NCBI GenBank assembly: GCA_027919835.1
Contig: JANVFP010000011.1
Span: 1,240,001 to 1,304,000 of the forward strand
DNA from: Lentinula raphanica
Taxonomy: Eukaryota > Basidiomycota > Agaricomycetes > Agaricales > Omphalotaceae
Direction of reading: 5' to 3'
DNA: 64,000 bases
The notes under the pieces are model-generated. The model did not search any database. It saw nothing but the letters and a program-made list of their open reading frames with translations, and was not told the origin of the DNA. The position numbers and the translations under genes are program-made. Positions 12,708-23,768 of the stretch are shown here, one piece after another. Within the stretch, counting starts at the first letter, position 1. Each line of letters begins with the position of its first letter.

Positions 12708-14647
12708 ATGCAAGCCACTATTTCCTGGCTCCCTGTATCTCTTTCTCTTGTACATATTCCACGCTCACGTCTTCCTCATCTATCTTCTTCTATCATTCGC
12801 CAAATTCTCCAGCCAAATCCTACCTTTCTCAATCTCACTTGCAATGAAATTGAGCTTTCCATCTTCGCCGAAGCTTGTACTCTGCAAGAATTCGAAGCTT
12901 TAGCACGACGAGATAGACACAAACAACGCTCCAGGTCTGGCTCTGGCTCGAGTCGAAAGAACTTTTCAGATACCCCAATCTTGGACCCGGTAGAAATATC
13001 TTATGAGAAGTGGAATGTTCTGCAGATAGATTCGCATAGCGATGCTTTAGGTGCATCTCCTCATCATCCTCATCCTACTCGTATACTCATCATATATGCT
13101 GCTAGACAATGCCGGCGCACGAGTGTATGAGTTATCGGCCCCACTCGCTGCTGCTGGTATCTCCATCCTATACCAATCGTCATACTTGAGCGACTTCATC
13201 TTCGTAAGTAGTCGTCCTTTTTCCACTCCTCAATTGATATCCAACTCTATTCAAGGTAAAGGAATCCCGCCTGCAAGAAGTCATGTCACTATTCTCCGCG
13301 GCCGGCTTCGATCTTTACTCCGATAGTCCTATATCAAGCAGTCTCCTATCTCCACCACCCTCTCCATTGGTTGATCCCCATGATGGTCATGAGTCAACAG
13401 CATTAGGTGCCGTGCTGACGCGGACCAGAGCTAGTTCAGATAGCTTGTCTGCTCTCACCTCCAGCGAAGGCTCTCAGACCCCTTCGCGTACAAAATCGCA
13501 TTCTCCTACGTCAGGAGATGTTCAGATCCTTAATCCGGACCTGGCCTGTGTAGGGCTATCAGACGAACATGTTGATCACTGGTCTCTCAAAATCATCAAG
13601 CTGATTGCCTTCCCGGATCTGATCCCCTCTTCCAAAAGTTATCCATCACAATTCACGATGCACAACAAGCCGTTGTACGGTGTGATGGATACACCTCCTT
13701 TGCGTCAATACCCTCGTGCTCGGTCCAATTCGAGCGATTCGTCTTTGAAATATGAATCGTCATCCTCGTTCAGTGATGACGGGAATGATGAAGAGGAAGG
13801 TTACTTCTCGCATTCTCCCACTGGTGTGAGTACGAATCAATCGACGACTTCTCTCGACACATCTGCTACTTCTAGTTCGGTCAAATTACCTGGCCTTACA
13901 ACCACACAATCCTCTAGTATCCACCCTCCCCTTGCATCTCCGTCTTCACATAGGCCACCTTCGAAGCACCTCATGGGTCCTCTAGCTCCTCTATCACCAA
14001 TATCCACTCCTCCTATAAATAAAACCGGAGCCTATTATTCTAGCTTGGCTTCAATCACATCCGGCCCTCGAACTCCTTCTATCTCGTCCGGAAGCCGTAG
14101 CGCCAGCGGTAGACATGCAGCCCAGAAACTTTCTTCCCGTGTCCCCTTCTTCAACATCACGAGGACCGCCGAAGGCACATCGTTCACGACCGATGTAGAC
14201 CTTTTGGCCAGATTGTTCCCTCCTCATGAACGATACATGGTAGTTTGTGGAGCTGAGCTGGATGCAGCTGATGAGAGAATAGCACGACGGGAATTCCAAG
14301 AGGAGTTCTCACCAGATGGCAACCTAGGTGGGAACGAGTGTGAGATAGACAGTGAAGGAGAACCAGACGGGAGTGGCCTGCTCAAATGCTTACAGATCGA
14401 TCTACGAAAATTTGGATTAGGTGAGGAAGAGATTCTCAAGGTTTCATTGCTTTTTTGGGTCTAGTTCTAACTAAATCCCTTCTTCTCTCCTTGGTTCACA
14501 GACAAACACGGTCTCGTCAACCGCTTCTCGCGCGTTCTTGAAGAGAACGGGATCAACCACATGCACAGCTCGACATACAAAACTGCGAATTTGCTCGTTG
14601 GGAAACGGCATGCTAACCGTGCCTGTGCCCTCCTACGTGCTTGCTAG
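12708..14647 (+). CDS. CASTOR-like ACT-domain protein
   Basis: This predicted amino-acid sensor-type protein has ACT domains arranged as in animal CASTOR1/2, the arginine sensors upstream of mTORC1. Four exons (12708-13050, 13106-13203, 13256-14420, 14502-14647) give 583 residues. The N-terminal half holds LVHIPRSRLPHLSSSII, then FLNLTCNEIELSIF and YEKWNVLQID. The ACT_7-type segment follows (YELSAPLAAAGISILYQSSY and DFIFVKES), corresponding to the SVIAPLADQNISVF...DFILV stretch known from CASTOR. The C-terminal half repeats the plan: FFNITRTAEGTSFT, ERYMVVCGAE, and finally LVNRFSRVLEENGINHMHSS with ANLLV. Between the halves sit about 240 Ser/Pro-rich, probably disordered residues that are absent from the compact animal proteins. 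The domain assignment is by pattern; arginine binding and a TOR role are inference only. Confidence 0.78.
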
Positions 14648-16640
14648 AAGTGAACCTCTGGAGCACACGAATTATCATGGCTTTCATGACCTCCCCTCAC
14701 CGCCCCTCTCATGTGACTATTTATCATATCTATTCACTTCGGTAAACTACCTGTTTGACAGCTTCGATCCTTTCCCCGCTGTTGTATTATTAAAAAAATC
14801 AAGAACGACTGTTCGAGAGATCCCACCATCTCGATCATCTGTGTATATCATCATCATCCATCCATCCCCACCCACCGAAGTTCCTTTCGCTCCGCATTCA
14901 CCTTCAATAACATGCTCCCACTTCCGTTTCCCATGGATATCTGTTCGACTTGTTGGTTTTTCTGATATCTAAATCTCCTCTCCTCTCCGAATCATCCAAG
15001 GTCTTCACACGTTCCACTTCGATCCTTTCCCCTCGGTTTTTTGACCCTTGACTTGCGTTTCTCGAGGGTTCATTTGTACAAATCCGGTCCTTCGATTATA
15101 TTTCTCATGTGTTGAATCTGAATCTTTCGTGATATGCATGATACGCAAGGTTTTCGGGGCGGTTGGTCACGTCGAAGGATGTTGCCCCTCCGTTCGTGAC
15201 GCGTCAAATACGGATTCGAAAATCGTACGGGATTCGATTTCAACTCGACATTCATTATCCTCGCAGTTTGATCGCTGGGTTCTGGCAGAACCATCTCCAA
15301 CATCTTTCCGTCTTCGGAGTCTTGTCGCACGAAGAGGAAACTCGACATTCTTCTGATTACGCCTTCTCAATTCTTCCTCCTTCCTTTCTTTTCTTCAAGT
15401 TCTTCCAAAACCTGTTTGCGTAAGATTGCCTGGCACCAGAATCATCTAACCCCCATCCATGATCTCACACTCAACACCCAAGTCTATAGCCGCAGGTTCT
15501 GGTGGTTGTTTCCTTCCCATGATGCCTCCCTGTTCAAATCTCCTCCCTTTTCCTGTCATCATGCGCTCTTTTTTCGAGAACTACATGCATATCACACAAT
15601 GGAACATTGTCAGTCGTGACGAGTTCATACCCATTCACACCATTCTCGATGTAAATTTGTACGGTAACTTTACCACTTACCGGGGTACGCACGTTTTTCA
15701 TACGAGTCGTTCACTCATTGGCATAACAATCTCAACTACATATACCCATCATATACATATCTTATCCTTCTCAGAGTACTGTGTAGTATCATTGTATCCT
15801 ATCTTCTCACTCTCATCTCTGTCGTATCTCATTTACTCATGCCTGTCGTACAATCAATTTACATATATGTATATTCTTAGGTATAACTCTGTTGTATGAA
15901 AAGAGAATATGTGCCACGCAAAGGAAGGACTATTCAACTCCGCTGAGAATGCTACTGGCGACTTTCTTTGTGCTCGTAAAAATGACCAGCCGATGATTCG
16001 AGTCTGCAGGCATACATAGGAGCGCTTAGCCATGTGTTACTTACCACTTCGGGAAGCGTTTGAAGTATCCTACGATAGGATTGACAAATGTGGCAGGTCA
16101 CCGATATTGTTAGCTTTGACCTTACAAGCGGCGGCTACAATCGGGGTAATAGGACCCTTGCAGAAGACCCAAGTTCTTGCAGAAACCGAAATGAATGTGC
16201 GAACATCATTCAAGCTAATCAACGAAGTATTGGACGATTTTGAAAGTATGTGATATGTGCCAGCAATGGCAAGAGAGCATTAGAAAGCCTGTTCGTGGCG
16301 AACGATGCTGTGAATAGATAGGAGGGTTCGGTTCCTATCTTGAAAAAGTACATTCCGCGGTTGAATAACGTTCGCTGCACTCCTCCGAGTCGACATACTG
16401 CCATCCGATTTCTTACATGAAAACGAAACTTGATTACAGCGGATATGCAGAATCTGCATTTCTTATGCGTTTAAATAGTAGTAGTAATACACATATATAC
16501 ATGACAACGATGATTGTCCAGAGTCGTTGACGAAAACCAGCGAATACCGTAGACAGTGGATCGGAAGGGGGTGTCGTCAAAAAGCGGAAATGGAAGGATC
16601 CTAGTGCTGAGTGCTGATACCGCAAGGTCTGGTGTCAACT
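14648..16640. other. Intergenic region, convergent
   Basis: About 2 kb separate two convergent stops. Pyrimidine-rich, AT-rich sequence dominates, and reading frames are short and compositionally unlike neighbouring proteins. No RNA gene or repeat was recognised. Confidence 0.4.
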
Positions 16641-18177
16641 CTAGCCAGCCTCTGTAGAACGCGACAGGAGATTACTGATGCTCATTGCATTCTTGATTTG
16701 GGTCGCTGGGGAGTTGGAGTTGGAGTTCGAATTGGACTGGGGCATTGGGCCCTGATTTGGCGACGTGTTATGATCAAACGCTCCTGCGTTAGGTACCCCA
16801 CCGTTCGGATTATGATTAGGCTCTGAAGTCTCGGTGGCTGCCCCACGCAGGTCGCGTGAGGAACCCTGGGAGCTCGACGCGCCAGGCTTGTTGATCTGCA
16901 CCTTCTTGGTAGCTTGCATAGGCAGGTCGGCCGGCGCTTGATTGCTATTCGGCCTCTTCCTCTTGTTTTTCCCTTGCCCCAAGTTCTCTGCATCCTCCTT
17001 CGCCTTCTTTGCCCTCATCTTCTCAGCCTCAATGTAGTTCGTCATAGAAGTATACCAATACTCCCACTCAGTCTTCTTATCTTCATCTCGCGTTATTGGG
17101 ACAAATCCCAGTGTCGCTGGGAGCTTACGTCCGAGGATGGTTTCTCCTTCGAGAAGTTTCATGAGGTTGTCGAGGGCCTTGTGCCGTATATACCCGGGAT
17201 CAGTTCGGAATCAAAGAGCTTATCTTTGTCCTGCAAGGTGCCAATCTTCCGATAGATATTTCCCAACAGCTGAGCATTTGTACAGTGCTTGACGGGTTTG
17301 GTTTTGGGTGTTGGTCTTTCTTCAACTGTCCAAGTAGGGTCGGTAGGGTTCTTCTTGACAGCATGGTACCTATGTTTCTGGGAAACACATATATCCCAGA
17401 CTTCGAATCTGTTCATGATGGCTCCCTTTGTGCGAGCAGGGCTGCCTTCTTGTCTACGCTCGAAGAAGACCCCGCATAGATCTAACAATGAAAATGTAAG
17501 AACGACGGTCTATACTCGAGTGGAATGATTCGTACGGCTCCATTTGATTTCCTTTTGCTTTGCTTGTACCGGTAGAGCTGGGGTATGTTGCGAGGAAGCG
17601 CGATCCACGGGAGCGGCCACAACCATAACGTTGAGAACCATTGAGATGAAGACAGTGAGGAAGGCCAAGAAACGGGCCTGGCACATAAACAGAGCAACCA
17701 TAGTGATGTTGGCAAGAAAAGTGAATGCGTGAGGAATGGATAGGGGATCTTTCAGCAGGTTCTGTCAATAGAACATTCTCTCCAAATACAAAAGTGATTG
17801 CCTACCAGCGAGTTGAATGTGAGAATGCTAAAGGATGGTGGATGACCAGTGTAAGATAAATCGAAGATGTATAATTTCAGCGTTGTCAGCCCTGTCAATA
17901 ATGAGAGTCATGAACGAGCGATATCGAAGCAATCTCGATGCCCTCACCAGCGATAGATTCGGCCAGCGAAACGATCGTTCAGACAAGTGGGATGGAAGAA
18001 ATTTGAACTAGGTGGTGGTTGGGAGAGAAGAAGGGAAAGTTCGTCGCTGCTTCTTTCATAGTCGAATCTCCGCAGGTTCTCCATCATCCGTAGGCTTCCA
18101 TAGGGCACTGCATGACACTGCGCAGTCTGAAACTGGTGGACTGCTCCGAAATCAGTGTCATGATCGAACGCGCTCAT
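16641..18177 (-). CDS. Unrecognised fungal membrane protein
   Basis: I do not recognise this family. The splice chain is 18177-18009, 17892 onwards, an exon beginning NLLKDPLSIPH, one beginning LCGVFFERR, and a final exon. One or two hydrophobic spans are clear (FTFLANITMVALF, then FLAFLTVFISMVLNVMVVAA). A soluble, apparently conserved portion follows (NRFEVWDICVSQKHRYHAV, NAQLLGNIYRKIG), then a Lys/Ala-rich helical stretch (YIEAEKMRAKKAKEDAEN). The tail is Asn/Ser rich and low-complexity. The frame changes near 17195. A 77-nt GTATAT...CAG intron resolves this (SELIP joined to ATLGFVP), although the skipped bases also read protein-like in one frame, so intron retention or an indel remain possible. 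The first exon relies on a weak GTTCAA donor, so the N-terminus is uncertain. Confidence 0.55.
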
Positions 18178-18293
18178 GCGTCCGACAGCCTGGTCCGAGA
18201 GTTCATTTGCAATCTTCCACAATGCAAGGTTCACAACTTCACTTAGCCTCAAGGAAGTTGGCGGAATGTATATAAGAGCATATACCAGGCACT

Positions 18294-18294
<1 letters not shown>

Positions 18295-18373
<79 letters not shown>
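18295..18373. repeat. Compound microsatellite (CA)n(GA)n
   Basis: An uninterrupted (CA) run of about eight units passes directly into roughly 31 perfect GA units. On the minus strand it is a (CT)n(TG)n tract about 120 bp upstream of the proposed start of the unrecognised membrane-protein gene, a position where CT-rich tracts often form part of fungal promoters. Length polymorphism between strains is expected. Confidence 0.95.
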
Positions 18374-18379
<6 letters not shown>

Positions 18380-18529
18380 AGCAAAATTCTGTCGAGGAGT
18401 CAACCTCGAGTTAACTCACGCTGAGGAACGTCGGGGTAAGGAGGGGTAAGGGTCGCACAAACAAGCACAAATTGAAAAAGTTGAAATGGATGAAGGATTT
18501 GGTAATCTAGCGCCCATCGCCAGGCATCA

Positions 18530-19012
18530 CCGACATTGTCCAAGCTCCTCTCTCAGATGCAAGAAAGTTTTTTACTCAAGTTTGCGATCTATACAGACAG
18601 CTCGCGAGGCTAGCTGCTCCCAGCTGCTCTCCTCCCTCACTAGCAATATACCTCATATAGGAAAGGTTAGGATCAATTCTACAATCATAAACTGATGCGC
18701 CATTTTTGCCTCACATATAACTCTCTATTGCAATGCCCAGGTTTTTTCTTCACCCAACGACTACCATCTTCCCTTGCTGGTCAAGGAAAATTCAAGAAAT
18801 CTCATCCAACCATCCACTTTTTTTGGGACATTCGTCTATCATTGCTCAAATCCGGCCAATCACTATCATTCGGTGAGCTCAACGACTGAATTTTTTTGCT
18901 GAGCTGGCACTGACTCGACGACTCCGATGCGTTCTTTTTTTTTTTTCGTTCAAATTTTCCTTCCTGCCAATCTAGAAAGCTCAGCTATACTCTGTATTCC
19001 CTCTGACCCGAT
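18530..19012 (+). promoter_or_regulatory. Upstream region of secreted-protein copy A, near-identical to copy B
   Basis: This region matches 20215-20704 almost base for base, including CACATATAACTCTCTATTGC, a possible TATA-like area, and a long T-tract about 75 bp before the ATG. The main differences are a few substitutions, indels of up to about 15 bp and T-tract length. The two genes probably share regulation, or the region is kept alike by gene conversion. No specific factor site can be named. Confidence 0.6.
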
Positions 19013-19832
19013 ATGCGTTTGAATACTGGCTTTGTTTTCTGTGCTCTTGTGTGTTTTAGCACCATCCTTCACCCTGTTTGCGGCAGTCCTCTGCCGTCTT
19101 CCAATGGCATGCGCACACCATCACTCACGTCGGACAGCGGCAGTGAATCAGAATCAAACTCTCAATTGCACACACTATCAGAGTCTCATCGGACACTTCG
19201 TTTAGAGAGCTTTGTGGCCGGAGAGATACCAGTCCGAATAGAACTTGACTTCCTGGAGAGCTGCGTCATCGAAGGCTTGAAACCATTTGCGTCCACCAAA
19301 CTCGGAATAGCTCATCCCATAATCGATACGCACAATTTCGCTCAACGTGAACAACCTTTTCCTTTGTCCACGAAACCTCTTGATGATGGACAGCAGGTGC
19401 TGACTTACATGTGTATATTCACTCCTTCCCCGAACCTTTCTTTCACATTCGTGGGTGTTGTGATTGTGCAGATCGTGTATGATGTACACCGCTCAGCGCC
19501 TTCAGCAGACCGATCGACTACGAGGATGTTCATTTATATAGTACGCCCCCGGTCCCATCCTCCCAACCCATACGAGCTTGCAAGACAATTGCCACAAGGT
19601 GATACCGATGCGCTTCAAATCGGACCAGTGCGTAATGTTATGTTGATTGGATCACTCTACTAATTGTGCGCTTGTCACATCTCTTTTCTACTTTCTACTT
19701 CATCTCCTGCCAACTACACAGGGATATGATCTTCGTTTTACCAATCCCGTTCCTTTTGATCACTTGAAGGTGGGACCGGTCAGACGCATCGCAGCGCCAG
19801 CGACAAATAATGGCGGTGCTCATCATCACTAA
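19013..19832 (+). CDS. Predicted secreted protein, tandem copy A
   Basis: This protein has no family I recognise. The first 24-25 residues form a clear signal peptide (MRLNTGFVFCALVCFSTILHPVCG, then SPLPSS). The mature part starts with a Ser-rich linker, followed by a domain with motifs shared with copy B: STKLGIAHPIIDT, FTFVG near VQIVYDVHRSAP, ADR, and IGP just before the intron. A 94-nt intron (19628-19721) separates the last exon, which reads LRFTNPVPFDHLKVGPV and ends in three histidines (GGAHHH). The mature part contains only two cysteines, so this is not a typical disulfide-rich small secreted effector. Secretion is well supported; function is unknown. It lies head-to-tail with copy B. 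Confidence 0.82.
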
Positions 19833-20704
19833 TGTGGTAGTGGAATGATTCCTAGAAGGTAAGGAGAGGGTGGGAAGGAGAGAAAGAGGAAGGCACAAGA
19901 GGGTCTTAGAATGTTGACATTCAAAGACAGATGAGAGGAGTGATTCAGAACGGTTTTACACCCAGTTCTTCCGTGGGACGTGTGGTCGGACTGGTGGCTA
20001 CATACAACTGGTCTATAGTTACATGTTCATATCATGGGTGTTGGAACGTTGAGTTTTGTAATCTCATACCAAATTTCTACAACAAAATACGTGAGTCTGT
20101 GAATCAGAGCCTTTGGTCCATTTCGAGATTCGAATGTAATGGATGAAGCTGAACAGTGCTAGTGAAGGTTCAAACGTTCAAGGAATTCGGTAATCAAGCG
20201 CCCATTGCCAGGCATCATGCATCATGAGTTGACATCGTCCAAGCTCTTCCCTCCAAGCTCAGATTCAAGGACATTTTTTACTCATGTTTGCGAACTATAC
20301 AGACAGCTCGCGAGGCTAGCTGCTCCCTGCTCCTCCCCTCCCTTGATAGCAGTGTACCTCATATAGGAAAGGTTAGGATCAATTCTACAATCATAAACTG
20401 ATGCACCATTTTTGCCTCACATATAACTCTCTATTGCAACGCCCAGGTTTTTTCTTCACCCAACGACTACCATCTTCCCTTGCTGGTCAAGGAAAATTCA
20501 AGAAATCTCATCCAACCATTTGACGTTCGTCTATCATTGCTCAAATTCGTTCAATCACTATCATTCGGTGAGCTCGACGACTGACTTTTTTGCTGAGCTG
20601 GCACTGACTCGACGACTCCGATGCGTTCTTTTTTTTTTCGTTCAAATTTTCCTTCCTGCCAATCTAGAAAGCTCAGCTATACTCTGTATTCCCTCTGACC
20701 CGAT

Positions 20705-21598
20705 ATGCGTTTGAATACTGGCTTTGTTTTCTGTGCTCTTGTGTGCTTGAGCACCATCCTCCACCCCGCATGTGGCAGTCCTCTGCCTTCGAGTGCAAAC
20801 ACCTTGCCACTCACGCCAAGTCCATCGAACTCTGGTAGCAGTGGACAGGACTCCGACAGTGATTGGGGATCCGGCAGTGAACGGGCCTCTCCGAGTCCAA
20901 GACCCCCCACACCAGAGTATCAGACACTTGGGTTTCAATTTCTTCGGGGAACGGGACCAGCCCCGATTGGAATCGAAACAGATTTGCTGAAGAACTATTT
21001 CAGAGAAGGATTGAAGTACTATGGATCCACCAAACTCGACATCAGGAATCCCTTGATTGATACAGACCACGTATCAAATCCTGAGGGAGATCATCCGAAA
21101 CCTACACACACGGAACATCTTCATGATGACCTGCAGGAGCTGGTTTACACCGTTCATTTTTCCCGTGCGCCGGGCGAGGGCCCTTTCAATTTTCTCGGCA
21201 TAGCGATGCTGACAATCCAGTATAATCCACGCCTTCGAGCACCTGTAGCAGATCGACGAATGGCGAAGATGCACCTTTTTAGATACCAGCTTGACTTGGT
21301 TCATATTTTCCAAGGCAATTCCGAGGGTGTTAGGCCAGCCTCTGATGAAGTTCACATTGGACCGGTGCGTTAAATTCCTGTTATACCACTTGGTTCAAGC
21401 TACTAACATCGGGTTTCAACGACTATTCCTGTTTCTTCTCCTGTCATCTATGCTCCTTGGACAAAATTCCTCTAGGGCTCTGAGGCCAATCTTCGTTTTA
21501 CCAACCCCAATCCTAATCATCCATTGGAGGTGGGACCGGTCATACCCGAGGCAACAAGTAATAATCATGAAGGCGGTCACGGTGCTCATCATCACTAA
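20705..21598 (+). CDS. Predicted secreted protein, tandem copy B
   Basis: This is a paralogue of copy A with an almost identical signal peptide (the first 41 nt are identical). The mature region has diverged to roughly one third identity by eye. Shared features are STKLDIRNPLIDT, FNFLG, APVADRR, IGP before the intron, LRFTNPNPNHPLEVGPV in the last exon and the terminal HGAHHH. The Ser/Asp/Pro-rich linker after the signal peptide is longer than in copy A. The mature protein contains no cysteine. The intron (21365-21475) sits at exactly the same place and phase as in copy A. Function is unknown; the His-rich end might bind metal, which is speculation. The 3' flank is followed after 400 bp by a DNA transposon. 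Confidence 0.82.
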
Positions 21599-21991
21599 TG
21601 TGGTAGTGGAATGGTTCTGTGGAGGGAAGGAGAGTGTGGGAGGGAGAGAAAGAGGAAGGTACGAAGAGGGTCCTAGAGTGTTGACATTCAAAGACAGATG
21701 AGAGAAGCGATTCGGAACGGTCGTCGGTTTTCAATACCTAGGTCTTCTGCTGGAATGTGTTGTCGGACTCGTAGCTACATGTTCACAGCATGGGTGTTTA
21801 ACCCGTTCAGTTTTGTAATCTCATTCCCAGTTTCTACGACTCCAGAGTTAAGGTGAAAACATTCAATGTGCGATTCGAGAATCCTCCGAACAGTGGGCGT
21901 AGAGGGCTAGAGGGAGGTAGAGGGCTGGCGCTTTTATTCAGTAATCAAGTGCCCATGCCAACCCATACGGCGTTGTCAATGTTTTGACTGT

Positions 21992-21999
21992 TCTATTTC
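21992..21999. repeat. Target-site duplication, left copy (TCTATTTC)
   Basis: These 8 bp are repeated perfectly at 23805-23812, immediately outside the other end of the transposon. A duplication of 8 bp is the class typical of hAT, P and some Mutator-like elements. Confidence 0.88.
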
Positions 22000-22035
22000 A
22001 GGACCCCTGATAATATGGTCAGAGGAGAAGTACCG
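22000..22035 (+). repeat. Left terminal inverted repeat
   Basis: This 36-bp arm starts AGGACCCCTGATAATATGG and ends AGTACCG. It pairs with 23769-23804 with 6 mismatches. Confidence 0.85.
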
Positions 22036-22083
22036 AAAAGGCTAAATTTTGGAAATTTTTTGACGGAAGTATGGTACAAAGGG

Positions 22084-23414
22084 CTAAATTTTGGCCCGAT
22101 AGCGATGTCGGTGGGTGAAAATAAAATTAATTCAAAAAGGAAAATTTCCCAAAAAGGAAAAAAATGAAAGGGAGAAAAAGCATTGTTTTGAGTTTCTAGG
22201 CCCTCGAGTCATCTTTTTTCATAGCTAGTGCGTACTGTACCTCTGTAATGGGTGCCTCTTGGAAGAGTTGAAGTTTTGATGTCCATCCATCATTGATAAT
22301 TGACAAATCTCGGATTCTGGGGATTCTGCATCTATAACTGAGGTTTTGAAGCTCAATATCCATAGTCTGGGTCTTCAAAATTTCTCAGAAGGTAGCTATA
22401 TTATGCTTTGATTTTCTGAGATCCCACTTATGTGGTAGATGAAAGGACAAACAATGGAAATGGATTTTTCAAATAATGATACATAAAAGGTAATTCTGGA
22501 TACTGCCGGCGTGTTGCATGACTGATTTGGCGCCGAAAGGTGCTTAATGGTCTTCTCGTCAAGAGCAAGTACTGTCCCCGACATTGATAACAAATACTAT
22601 TTGGAAGCAATTGTGCAGATTTTGCACAGGTGTTCTGTTTATTCTACACCTAACTTATTCACAAATCTCATCATTTCCATGGTCAGGAGTGAGTGAACGT
22701 GAATAATGAAAAGTTCTCAGTAATACTCACTTGTACATTCTGAAAACATATTCTGGCATTGTTTCCATTGATTCTACTCCATACTAAAATACTACAGTAT
22801 TTTCACATTATGTAGTTGTGAGATCTGAGCCTAAAAGACAGTGATAATAGTGGAGCACTTGCTGCAAAAGAGAGAGTGGCATATGGGAATGTGGCTGTGT
22901 GATTATGGAATCAGTATCCAGTATCAGTAAGGTAGGGGACAGGCAAGTTCTGTCAACCCCGGGTGGCAGTTCCCACGGCCATATAAAAGGAAATTTTTGT
23001 TCTGTTTTGCATTTGTAGGCTAGTATATCAGCTCTTAGGAAGTCTCTCTTCAAACCCTGCCTAAAATTTCTTTGTATGCATCTCAGGAGTATCCCCAAAT
23101 TTTTTGGTGAATTTAGGCTTCCAAATGATAGAGTTATTTGCAGAGCAAAGACCTTAGGTGAGAAGGATGAATAACTCCAACACATAGGGTTCTAAGTTCA
23201 CAGAAAAAATCGGGCCTACTCCTAGAATGTATATGAAGGTATCTATGGAAGAGATTTAAGAGAAACCCACTATGGGCTGAGATACTGGCTGATGAACGCA
23301 AAACTGGACAGAAATTGCCTTATATGTACTCGTGGGAATTGCCAGGGGGTTGGCGGAATTTGCTTGTCCCCTACCTTATCTTCCACCGACATGGATACCG
23401 CCCCTAAATTTTGG
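22084..23414. repeat. Internal inverted-repeat blocks in the transposon
   Basis: Block 1 (22084-22115, ending GATGTCGGTGGG) is the inverse of 23381-23414, and block 2 (22927-22990, starting GTAAGGTAGGGGACAGG) is the inverse of 23318-23379. On the right side the two blocks are adjacent; on the left they are separated by about 810 bp. The simplest reading is that the left arm received an insertion of about 0.8 kb (22116-22926), or that the right arm lost the same interval. Confidence 0.7.
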
Positions 23415-23768
23415 CATAATTTTCAATGATTCTCTGGTGCCCTAAAGAGCCAAAAAGTGGTTGACCCAGTCAAAGTACAATCTAAAAGGGCAAATTCTGA
23501 GGATCTGGGGACAATCTAGTAGTATTTTACAGCTGCCTGCAGCCACCCTCTCTGTGAACTCACTAAGGCATTCTGGCAGCAGAAATAGTGAATGCTGATG
23601 CTCCCCGGACACTTCAGGAAGCTCCGAATGCGGCAGAAAGCACAGAGAAAATTTGAAAAGTACAGGACAAAAAAGGGCAAAATTTGGGCACAAAATTTGG
23701 AGTCCCGTGAAAAGGGCAAATTCTGGGCACATTCTTGTCAAGAAAAAAGGGCCAAATATGGGCATCGC

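Larger units (their letters stand above)
18484..21900 (+). repeat. Tandem duplication (two units of about 1.7 kb)
   Basis: Unit 1 starts near 18484 and unit 2 near 20139. Each comprises an upstream region, a secreted-protein gene of two exons, and 3' flank. Matching landmarks include GGTAATCtAGCGCCC / GGTAATCaAGCGCCC (18500 and 20186), GAGGCTAGCTGCTCC (18606 and 20311), GAAAGGTTAGGATCAATTC (18661 and 20366) and the T-tract before the start codon. The shared noncoding upstream sequence is almost identical apart from small indels, while the coding sequence after the signal peptide is much more diverged. The start of a possible third unit (CAGTAATCAAGTGCCCATGCC near 21949) is cut off shortly before the transposon at 22000. 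Confidence 0.9.

Noticed and set aside
16325..16345. GGTTCGGTTCC resembling a tRNA B box
   Set aside because: No T-arm complement, no A box at the proper distance and no acceptor stem could be drawn.
18012..18424. Plus-strand frames through the GA microsatellite (Arg-Glu repeats)
   Set aside because: They are translations of the simple repeat, antisense to the proposed minus-strand gene.
22808..23185. 125-codon frame inside the transposon as a possible transposase
   Set aside because: No RNase H-like, BED or zinc-finger residues are recognisable, and it crosses the inverted internal block; the element is better read as non-autonomous.
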